Source of the DNA: an uncultured Bacteroidota bacterium
GTDB taxonomy: Bacteria > Bacteroidota > Bacteroidia > Flavobacteriales > Flavobacteriaceae
Assembly: GCA_902517895.1 (NCBI GenBank)
Contig: CABYEA010000005.1
Location: 35,842-99,841, forward strand
DNA: 64,000 nt
Reading direction: 5' to 3'
Shown here: positions 1 through 8,437 of the stretch, in pieces
Layout of the letters: every line of letters begins with the position of its first letter
Numbering within the stretch: position 1 is the first letter of the stretch
Position numbers and translations under genes: made by a program
The notes under the pieces: generated by a model
The model's input: the letters and a program-made list of their open reading frames with translations, nothing else
Told to the model about the DNA's origin: nothing
Databases searched by the model: none

Positions 1-279
1 GATCAAAATGAGTTTAATGAAGAATTAGCAAAAGCTGGCAGAGTAGCTGACTTTTTAGAGCTTGGTGAGCTTTTTGCTAAAGATGCTTTAGAAAGACAAG
101 AGTCTTGCGGAGGTCACTTCAGAGAAGAATATCAAACAAAAGAAGGAGAAGCAACAAGAAAAAAGGAATTCCAATTTGTTTCAGCTTGGGAGTATATTGG
201 AGAGCCCAAAGATGCAATACTTCACAAAGAAAAGCTTGAATATCAAAATATTGAGGTTAAGGAAAGAAGTTATAAATAA
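1..279 (+). CDS. sdhA: succinate dehydrogenase/fumarate reductase flavoprotein subunit, C-terminal fragment (5' end outside window)
   Basis: Frame 1 is open from base 1 and reads [51 protein letters not shown]...KERSYK*, typical of the SdhA C-terminus; sdhB follows directly. Confidence 0.9.
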   Translation, partial: DQNEFNEELAKAGRVADFLELGELFAKDALERQESCGGHFREEYQTKEGEATRKKEFQFVSAWEYIGEPKDAILHKEKLEYQNIEVKERSYK

Positions 280-286
280 TTTGAAA

Positions 287-1033
287 ATGAAACTGACTTT
301 AAAAATTTGGCGACAAAAAAACTTTGAGACTAAGGGTCGAATTGTCAATTATAAGATTGATAATATCTCACCTGACATGTCATTTCTTGAGATGTTGGAT
401 GTTTTGAATGCTGATTTAATCTCAAAAGATGAAGACCCTGTGTCTTTTGATCATGATTGTAGAGAAGGTATTTGCGGTTCATGTTCATTATTTATTAACG
501 GTCAAGCTCACGGACCTGACAGAAGAATAACTACATGTCAGCTTCACATGAGAAAGTTTAAAGATGGGGATACTATATATATAGAGCCTTTTAGAGCCAA
601 GGCATTTCCAGTAATTAAAGACTTAGTTGTAGATAGAAGTGCTTTTGATAGAATACAACAGTCTGGCGGATATATTTCTGTGAACACATCTGGAAATACC
701 CAAGATGCGAATTCAATTCCAATAAATAAAGATAATGCAGATGATGCTTTTGATGCAGCCACATGCATTGGTTGTGGCGCCTGTGTTGCTACTTGTAAAA
801 ACTCATCGGCTATGTTGTTTGTTGGGGCAAAGGTTTCTCAATATTCTTTGCTACCTCAAGGCCAAACAGAAGCTTCAAGAAGAGTTATCAATATGGTTAA
901 TCAAATGGATCTAGAAGGGTTTGGAAATTGCTCAAATACTGGCGCGTGTGAGGTAGAATGCCCAAAAGGGATATCCCTTGATAATATTGCAAGAATGAAC
1001 AGGGAGCTTATGAAAGCATCAATAAAAAAGTAA
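287..1033 (+). CDS. sdhB: succinate dehydrogenase/fumarate reductase iron-sulfur subunit
   Basis: [15 protein letters not shown] 2Fe-2S motif, [15 protein letters not shown] and [15 protein letters not shown] clusters. Start trimmed to MKLTLKIW at 287, because the track ORF start at 176 overlaps sdhA. Confidence 0.95.
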   Translation: MKLTLKIWRQKNFETKGRIVNYKIDNISPDMSFLEMLDVLNADLISKDEDPVSFDHDCREGICGSCSLFINGQAHGPDRRITTCQLHMRKFKDGDTIYIEPFRAKAFPVIKDLVVDRSAFDRIQQSGGYISVNTSGNTQDANSIPINKDNADDAFDAATCIGCGACVATCKNSSAMLFVGAKVSQYSLLPQGQTEASRRVINMVNQMDLEGFGNCSNTGACEVECPKGISLDNIARMNRELMKASIKK

Positions 1034-2626
1034 TTATTCTAATATAAACTCTTGAACTAAATCCCATCCTGCTCTAACATCAACTTCATCGGGATAATAA
1101 ACGACTCTTTCAGGAAATATTTTATTCAAAAAATTCCCTGAATCAAACTTTTTATTTTGATTTTTATCAAAGGTTATTCTTATGAAATATTTTCCAGGGT
1201 CAATATTGTTAAAGTCAATTGATGAGGAATTTATTGAATAAGTGTCATATTTTACTTGCCCTCTAGAATTAACCAATTCTATAATTATTGGAAATACTGC
1301 ATTTCTGAGATTTAAGTTTAAATTTCCGTAATCATTATAAGTTCGGGTTCTTGCCTTAAAAAATAAACTATCATTTATATTTTCATAAAAGTCTGTTAAA
1401 GCACCCGGCATAAGTTCAATTCTATATTCCTGTTCCTCCTCCTTTTCAAAAATAAAACTATATTGGTTTGCTAATGAATCAAGTTTGATTTCAAAATCAA
1501 TATTTAATGAGTCTTTATCAAAAACCTTAATTTTTTCTTTGTTAATTTTTTCGAATGGTAAATTTGCTTCAATTATAAAATTATCCTCAAATTTTAAGGT
1601 TTTATTTTGTTCAGATTTAATTATTAATGAGTCATTTTCTTTATCCCTTAATTTTATTTTTAGAGTATCAGAAAATTTTTTATTAAAAACATTAAATAGT
1701 ATTGAATCTAATTTTTTGTCTGTTTTTAGCCAATAAATTAAACTGTCTGAATCATGATGTCTTGTAATTTTTCCATAGTAATTTAGACTATCATCATTAA
1801 TAATTTTGATTTTAAAATTTTCAAACTCACCTTCATATCCAAACTTAAAAGACCTATTTGTTTTTTGTTTTGGCTTACCTAATTTAAAGGGTGGTGTTTC
1901 CTTAAAAACTTTTAAATCTATAATACTATCGGCAGGTAATTCAATAAACTCCTTTGTAAAGCCTATTTTATCTAATTTGCTTTGAAAAATATAATCTTTG
2001 TTTTCTTCTTCTAATGCTATAACAAGATATTTCCCCTTTTTTATATTTTGAACTATATAGTTATTAGTTGAATCAATAACTTTGGCTACGTGTTTTGGTT
2101 TTTGTTTGTAGATAATTGAGTCTGTGAATAATGAATCAATTTCATATAATAAAACATTAATATTTTCGCTAATTTCTTTACTGAAGGCATCATATACAGA
2201 TCCTTTAATAAATAACGAATCAATATAATTCCCGGTTGAAAAGACATAACGATAGTTACTCAGGGGATTTTTCTCATTATTATCTTGTATACTTTCACCA
2301 AAGTGAAAACTGTATGTTGTATTTTCTCTGAGTGAATCAAGTTCTGATATTTTTAATATTTTACTAGCTGAACCCATCGGTAAAATGTAAGGCATCGGGT
2401 CAATTGGAGGAGATATTATCAGTTCTTTCTGTGTATTATTTAACTTGATATATTCATCAAAAATTATTTCAATATTTTCAGAATTAAAATTTGACGAGAA
2501 ATTTTCAGGAATTGATTTCAATACAACAGGAGGATCAGTGTCAATTTCTCCGCCGGTTGGTGTACCCCTATTTGCACATCCTGAGATTATTAATACGATA
2601 ATCAACAAATATTTATTTACACCCAT
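1034..2626 (-). CDS. Ig-like (SbsA-type) domain-containing lipoprotein
   Basis: Lipobox IISGC; PTGGEIDTDPPVVLKSIPENFSSNFNSENIEIIFDEYI motif typical of Bacteroidota Ig-like domain proteins. Confidence 0.75.
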   Translation of the reverse strand: MGVNKYLLIIVLIISGCANRGTPTGGEIDTDPPVVLKSIPENFSSNFNSENIEIIFDEYIKLNNTQKELIISPPIDPMPYILPMGSASKILKISELDSLRENTTYSFHFGESIQDNNEKNPLSNYRYVFSTGNYIDSLFIKGSVYDAFSKEISENINVLLYEIDSLFTDSIIYKQKPKHVAKVIDSTNNYIVQNIKKGKYLVIALEEENKDYIFQSKLDKIGFTKEFIELPADSIIDLKVFKETPPFKLGKPKQKTNRSFKFGYEGEFENFKIKIINDDSLNYYGKITRHHDSDSLIYWLKTDKKLDSILFNVFNKKFSDTLKIKLRDKENDSLIIKSEQNKTLKFEDNFIIEANLPFEKINKEKIKVFDKDSLNIDFEIKLDSLANQYSFIFEKEEEQEYRIELMPGALTDFYENINDSLFFKARTRTYNDYGNLNLNLRNAVFPIIIELVNSRGQVKYDTYSINSSSIDFNNIDPGKYFIRITFDKNQNKKFDSGNFLNKIFPERVVYYPDEVDVRAGWDLVQEFILE

Positions 2627-2705
2627 AATTTATACTTCATTACAAAGAAACACATAATTTTAAAAAAAGCATTCCTTTGTTAAATGCGTTTTATATTTTT
2701 GTAGC

Positions 2706-4241
2706 ATGACTTCTAACCAAGAAACCTTTAAAAAAATCATTTCACATGCAAAAGAGTATGGTTTTATTTTTCAAAGTAGTGAAATATATGATGGATTAAG
2801 TGCTGTTTATGATTACGGTCCCAATGGTGTCGAATTAAAAAATAATATTAAGAGTTATTGGTGGACATCTATGGTTCAAATGAATGAAAATATAGTTGGT
2901 TTTGATGCATCAGTTCTTATGCACCCAAAGATATGGAAAGCTTCAGGCCATGTGGATGCTTTTAACGACCCTTTGATTGACAATAAAGATTCTAAATCAA
3001 GATACCGGGCTGATGTTTTAATTGAAGATTATGTTAGAAAAATTGAATTAAAAATTAATAAGGAAATTATTAAATCCAAAAAAAGATTTGGTGACTCTTT
3101 TGATGAGAAACAGTTCCGAAAAACTAATTCTCGTGTATTAGATTATGAAAGAAAAATTAAAGAGATAAACACAGAAATGAAAAAATGTTTTGACGATGAT
3201 GATTTGGTTTCATTGAAGAAATTAATTGACGATCTAGGAATTGTTGACCCTGTTTCAGGATCAAAAAACTGGACTGAAATAAAACAGTTTAATCTTATGT
3301 TTTCCACTAGTATTGGTGCAAGTATAGATTCTTCTTCAGAAATATTTCTTAGACCTGAAACTGCTCAAGGAATTTTTGTTAATTTTCTGAATGTCCAGAA
3401 AAGCTCTAGGAAAAAAATTCCCTTTGGCATCGCTCAAATTGGTAAAGCCTTTAGAAATGAGATTGTTGCCAGACAATTTGTTTTTAGAATGAGGGAATTT
3501 GAACAAATGGAAATGCAATTCTTTGTTAAACCGGGCACTCAATCTCAATGGTATAATCAATGGAAAGACACTAGAATGAAGTGGCATCAGGCCCTAGGTT
3601 TGGGTGAAGAAAATTACAGGTTTCATGATCATGATAAATTAGCCCATTACGCTGATGCTGCTTGTGATATAGAGTTTAATTTTCCTTTCGGATTCAAAGA
3701 GCTGGAAGGTATTCACTCGAGAACTGATTTTGATTTATCTCAACATGAGAAATATTCTGGAAAGAAAATTAAATATTTTGATCCTGAAATTAATGAAAGT
3801 TATACTCCATATGTTGTTGAAACCTCTATTGGACTTGACAGAATGTTTCTTGCTATTTTATCTAGTTCATATACTGAAGAGCGAATAGATGAACAAAATT
3901 CAAGATTAGTACTCAAAATTCCTGATTTTTTAGCACCCTATAAACTAGCAATCCTTCCTCTAGTAAAAAAAGATGGTTTGCCTGATTATGCCAATAGAAT
4001 TTTTAATGATTTAAAAATTCATTACAATATTTCCTACGACGAAAAAGACGCAATTGGAAGAAGGTATAGACGTCAGGATGCAATTGGAACTCCTCTCTGT
4101 ATAACCGTTGATCATGACTCATTAAAAGATGATAAAGTAACAGTTAGATTTCGAGATTCCATGCAACAAATTAGAATTGATATATCTCAATTAAAAAAGG
4201 AAATTGACGATAGACTGAGCCTTTCAAATTGGCTAGATTAA
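2706..4241 (+). CDS. glyS: glycine--tRNA ligase
   Basis: Class II aaRS motifs: GLSAVYDYGPNGVELKNNIKSYWW, FLRPETAQGIFVNF, FRNEIVARQFVFRMREFEQMEMQFF. Confidence 0.95.
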   Translation: MTSNQETFKKIISHAKEYGFIFQSSEIYDGLSAVYDYGPNGVELKNNIKSYWWTSMVQMNENIVGFDASVLMHPKIWKASGHVDAFNDPLIDNKDSKSRYRADVLIEDYVRKIELKINKEIIKSKKRFGDSFDEKQFRKTNSRVLDYERKIKEINTEMKKCFDDDDLVSLKKLIDDLGIVDPVSGSKNWTEIKQFNLMFSTSIGASIDSSSEIFLRPETAQGIFVNFLNVQKSSRKKIPFGIAQIGKAFRNEIVARQFVFRMREFEQMEMQFFVKPGTQSQWYNQWKDTRMKWHQALGLGEENYRFHDHDKLAHYADAACDIEFNFPFGFKELEGIHSRTDFDLSQHEKYSGKKIKYFDPEINESYTPYVVETSIGLDRMFLAILSSSYTEERIDEQNSRLVLKIPDFLAPYKLAILPLVKKDGLPDYANRIFNDLKIHYNISYDEKDAIGRRYRRQDAIGTPLCITVDHDSLKDDKVTVRFRDSMQQIRIDISQLKKEIDDRLSLSNWLD

Positions 4242-4319
4242 ATCTATAGCTTAGATATTTTATTTATTTATTTAAATGAGTTAAATTGCGAAACTTTTGA
4301 TACAATATTAATCTTCCAG

Positions 4320-7300
4320 ATGAAAAAAAATTTCAACTTACTTTTTACATTAATTTCTTTCCTTTTTTTTAACCTTGAAGGTTTTTCTCAGCTAAAATAT
4401 AATTCTCCACAACCAAAACCTGATTCCTTTAAGGTTAATAAAGTATCAAATCTTAATTATAAATATGTACCTAGTTTCAAGGAGCAAATTCAAAATGGAA
4501 CTTTTATACCTGCTAATCCCAGTGATTATAAAAACCAGGGCCCACAGAAAAAAATATTTACCAATACAAAAGTAGTCCCAGGAAAGGGTCTTCCTAAAGG
4601 AAATGACCCATTAGTAGACTTTACTTTTAATAATATAAAAAAACAAACAAGGGATCCGTTGTTAACTTTTCAAACAACTGCAAATACTGCCACACCAGGG
4701 GATCCAACTGGCGAGATTGGAAGAGATTTTTATTTAGCATCTTGGAACTCCGCATTTCGATTTTTTAATCTGGATGGTACACCCGTAATTCCTGCGGCCA
4801 ACCTAATCTCTTTATTTAGTGAAAATTTAGGAGATCCAATAGTTATGTATGATAGTGAAGTTGATAGATATATAATATCTTCAATGGGAAATTCAGCCTT
4901 AAATTTTGCAATTTCAGAAACCAACGATCCTGTAAATGATGGATGGCATACTTACCAAGCTTCCAACGAAACTTTTCCAGCAGGAGACACTTCATTCCCT
5001 GATTATCCTAAATATTCAATTTGGTCTGATGGTTATTATTGTACTATTAATAATGCAGGTGGTAATAATTTATATGTTCTTGAAAGAGAAAAAATTATTA
5101 ACGGAGATCCAACTGCTTCAATACAAGCTTTTGCAACTCCTTCAATGGCAACATTTGGTTTCTCTTCAGCTCAAATCTTAGACATCGCTGATGACAATCA
5201 TCCTCCCGAGGGAAATGCAACTTTAATTTACTTACAGGATGATTCATGGGGAGGTGTTTCTAACGATCACATAAAGCTATGGGATGTTAATATTGACTGG
5301 GATACTCCTTCGAATTCTTCAATATCCAACCCAACAGAAATTGAAACAACTCCTTTTAACAGTGTATTACCTGGTGGTTTTAGTAATCTACAACAACCAA
5401 ATGGAGTTTCTATTGATGCGGTTCAAGCTACTATAATGAACCAAGCACAGTTTAGAAAGTTTCCAACTCACAACTCAGCTGTATTTAATTTTGTAGTTGA
5501 TACTGACGGATCATCTCAAGTATTAGCTGGTATAAGATGGTATGAGTTAAGGCAAGATGCAGATGGTCAACCCTGGACGATTTTTCAGGAGGGAACTTAC
5601 CTTGCTCCTGATGGGCGCCATGCTTTCATGGGTAGCATGTCAATTGATTTGCAAGGTAATATTGGAATGGGATATTCCTCTGTTAGCACTTCAGAATCAG
5701 TTTCGTTGAGGTATACCGGAAGATATGCTGCAGATCCTTTAGGTGAAATGACATTAGAAGAGGGCTTAATCACTCAGGGCAATGGAAATAGTAATGCTAA
5801 TAGATATTCTGATTATGCACAAATTAGTGTAGATCCAAACAATGATAAACAATTTTGGTTTGTAGGTGAATATTTTTCACCTGCTAGAAGTCATATGGTA
5901 GGTGCTTTCCAAATTGCTGCCGATGCTGCTTTTGACGCGGGGATAATTAGTATAGATACACCTGTGTCAGGGACATTGTCTGACAATGAGAGTGTAACGA
6001 TAACAATATTTAATTATGGAGAAAATGATATCTCAAATTTTGAAGTGTCATTTCAATTAGACGGTGGAGATGTTACAACCGAAACGTTCCCCGGTACAAT
6101 TGCAACTGGAGAGACAGCTCAATATACTTTTTCAGCAACTGTTAATATGTCAACGGTTGGTACAATATACTCTTTAACTGCTTTCACAGATTTAGCCGAG
6201 GATGAAAATAGTGATAATGACTCTGTAACCGAAAATATAGTTCATCTGAATCCAAATGATTTAGGTGTTTCTGAAATTACATCTCCTTCATCTGGAGAAT
6301 TACTTTCTGATTCAGAATCCGTAACTGTAACTATAGTTAATTATGGTGGAGAAACCCAATATGATTTTGAGGTTAACTATGAATTTAACGGAGAGATTGT
6401 AACCGAAATTCTTCCCGGGCCGCTGGACGGAAATAGTTCAATGACCTATACTTTTGATCAAACCGTTGATGTTTCTCAATTTGGACCATATTTAATTTCT
6501 TCCTATACTTCATTGGATGGTGATGCAGATCCAACCAATGATTTAACTGAGATAGAATTCAATAATATTAATTGTGCTCCCTCTGCGGATTGTAGCCTAG
6601 ATGATGGATTACAATTATTCCAATTAGGTGATATTAATAATGAATCTGGGTGTGAAGGATATGGTGACTTTACCGACCAATCAACTGATTTGTTTCCCGG
6701 GGAAACTTATGATATTACCATGACAACTGGTTATGGTAATCAGTTTGTTAGAATTTGGATTGATTATAATGATGATTTTAATTTTACATTGGATGAGCTG
6801 ATACTTGACAATTACGAAATCGCTGATGGTCAAAATAATGGTTCATGGACTGAAACGACGCAGATTACGATACCATTAAGTGCTCCAATTGGTCAGCACC
6901 TAATGAGGGCAAAAACAAATTGGAGTGTTCCTGTCCCTGACGATGCTTGTGAAGCAACAATGTGGGGAGAAACAGAGGATTACATGGTTAATATTGTTCC
7001 TGCAGCTTCCTTTGATATTGGAGTCACTGACATAATTAGCCCTACTACTTCTACACTTTCAAATAATCAAACAATAACAATTCAGATCTCTAATTTTGGT
7101 GAAAATGAAGTGAGTAATTTTGATGTATCATATTCCTTAAACGGAGGCGATCTGGTAACCGAAATATTTCAGTTGACTATATCTTCAGGTGAAGTTGTTG
7201 ACTTCAGTTTTACAACAACAGCTGATATGTCCATTGTAAATGAATATTATGCAATTTTTGCTTCAGTATCATTGGACGGAGATGAAAATGCTGAAAATGA

Positions 7301-8417
7301 TTCTTTTCTTATTGATGTGCAAAATCTTCCTGCCATAGATGTCGGTGTAACAGAAATATTCTCACCACTTTCTGGTTCTGGATTAACTTCATCTGAATCG
7401 GTTGGGATAATAATAACAAATTTTGGAGGTACTGCAATTTCTAATTTTGAAGTATCATTTTCTATAAATGGTGAAGTTTTTACAGAAGTCGCAGAGGGCC
7501 CAATTGAAATTAATTCATCGATTGAATATATTTTTGAGCAGGGTGCAGATTTATCAGCAATTGGATCATATGAAATTTCTTCATTCACGTCTGCTGACGG
7601 AGATTTTGATGAGTCGAATAACTCAAGTACCATTAATGTAATTCATGCAGGTTGTCAGCCAACCCCAACATCTGGTTGTAATCTTGATGGAATTAAAAGG
7701 TTTGTATTGGGAACAATTGATATAGATGATGGAGAAAATGGTTGTAATGGAGAAAATGAAGATGGATATGTTGACAGGACAGACTTGTCAACGGATTTGG
7801 ATAGATCACCAGGTAATAATGAATATTTACTTCAAGCACAACATAATTGGACAAACGCAACTGGAGAAGCTCTTTCAGTATGGATTGATTTTAATGACAA
7901 CGGGGTTTTTGAAGATTCTGAAAGATTAATTTCAGGTGAACAATTTAGTGTTTCAGGAGTCTTAAATGATTTCTATTTAACAATACCTACTGATGCTCCC
8001 CTAGGTTCGCATATATTAAGGGCAAAAGCAATTGATATTACTCCTGAAACTGGTAACCCTGAAAGTATACTCGATCCTTGTGCAGAATTCTCCTATGGTG
8101 AAGTTCATGATTACACAGTTAACATTGGTGAAAATTTATCTAACACTGAATTATTTATTTCTGATAATCAATTTAACATATATTCTGTAGGTAATGATTT
8201 ATTCAGGGCCAAACTAACTACTGACTATTCAGATATAATAACTTTTAGTGTTTATGATTCATCTGGAAAAAGAGTTGTGTTCAACTACATTGATAAAACA
8301 GATAATTTAAGTTATATTTATGATCTTGACATGTCTTTTGCATCCCCGGGAGTTTTTATGATTAATATGGGTAATTCTGTTATAGGCTTTCAATCAGGTA
8401 AAATCATTGTCAAATAA
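4320..8417 (+). CDS. large secreted protein with four CARDB-like modules, two GEVED-type modules and a T9SS-type C-terminal sorting domain
   Basis: Signal peptide; repeats of the type DLGVSEITSPSSG..L.SDSESVTVTIVNYGG; GEVED-like WIDYNDDFNF...GETEDYMVNI; C-terminus ending GFQSGKIIVK. Confidence 0.8.
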   Translation: MKKNFNLLFTLISFLFFNLEGFSQLKYNSPQPKPDSFKVNKVSNLNYKYVPSFKEQIQNGTFIPANPSDYKNQGPQKKIFTNTKVVPGKGLPKGNDPLVDFTFNNIKKQTRDPLLTFQTTANTATPGDPTGEIGRDFYLASWNSAFRFFNLDGTPVIPAANLISLFSENLGDPIVMYDSEVDRYIISSMGNSALNFAISETNDPVNDGWHTYQASNETFPAGDTSFPDYPKYSIWSDGYYCTINNAGGNNLYVLEREKIINGDPTASIQAFATPSMATFGFSSAQILDIADDNHPPEGNATLIYLQDDSWGGVSNDHIKLWDVNIDWDTPSNSSISNPTEIETTPFNSVLPGGFSNLQQPNGVSIDAVQATIMNQAQFRKFPTHNSAVFNFVVDTDGSSQVLAGIRWYELRQDADGQPWTIFQEGTYLAPDGRHAFMGSMSIDLQGNIGMGYSSVSTSESVSLRYTGRYAADPLGEMTLEEGLITQGNGNSNANRYSDYAQISVDPNNDKQFWFVGEYFSPARSHMVGAFQIAADAAFDAGIISIDTPVSGTLSDNESVTITIFNYGENDISNFEVSFQLDGGDVTTETFPGTIATGETAQYTFSATVNMSTVGTIYSLTAFTDLAEDENSDNDSVTENIVHLNPNDLGVSEITSPSSGELLSDSESVTVTIVNYGGETQYDFEVNYEFNGEIVTEILPGPLDGNSSMTYTFDQTVDVSQFGPYLISSYTSLDGDADPTNDLTEIEFNNINCAPSADCSLDDGLQLFQLGDINNESGCEGYGDFTDQSTDLFPGETYDITMTTGYGNQFVRIWIDYNDDFNFTLDELILDNYEIADGQNNGSWTETTQITIPLSAPIGQHLMRAKTNWSVPVPDDACEATMWGETEDYMVNIVPAASFDIGVTDIISPTTSTLSNNQTITIQISNFGENEVSNFDVSYSLNGGDLVTEIFQLTISSGEVVDFSFTTTADMSIVNEYYAIFASVSLDGDENAENDSFLIDVQNLPAIDVGVTEIFSPLSGSGLTSSESVGIIITNFGGTAISNFEVSFSINGEVFTEVAEGPIEINSSIEYIFEQGADLSAIGSYEISSFTSADGDFDESNNSSTINVIHAGCQPTPTSGCNLDGIKRFVLGTIDIDDGENGCNGENEDGYVDRTDLSTDLDRSPGNNEYLLQAQHNWTNATGEALSVWIDFNDNGVFEDSERLISGEQFSVSGVLNDFYLTIPTDAPLGSHILRAKAIDITPETGNPESILDPCAEFSYGEVHDYTVNIGENLSNTELFISDNQFNIYSVGNDLFRAKLTTDYSDIITFSVYDSSGKRVVFNYIDKTDNLSYIYDLDMSFASPGVFMINMGNSVIGFQSGKIIVK
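6617..6691 (+). repeat. 75-nt segment nearly identical (73/75 by eye) to 10501-10575
   Basis: attccaattaggtgatattaataatgaatc..gg.tgtgaaggatatggtgactttaccgaccaatcaactgattt in both large secreted-protein genes. Confidence 0.9.
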
Positions 8418-8437
8418 AAATTTAATAATTAAATAAA

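Noticed and set aside
2676-2706. Promoter for glyS (TTTG 2676, TATTTTTG 2694)
   Set aside because: Spacer is only 14 bp, shorter than the ~19-bp Bacteroidota consensus, so not called.
7247-7633. 128-aa minus-strand ORF within the large secreted protein gene
   Set aside because: Shadow ORF of the repeat-rich coding strand; low-complexity Ser/Pro/Thr composition, no start context or family signal.
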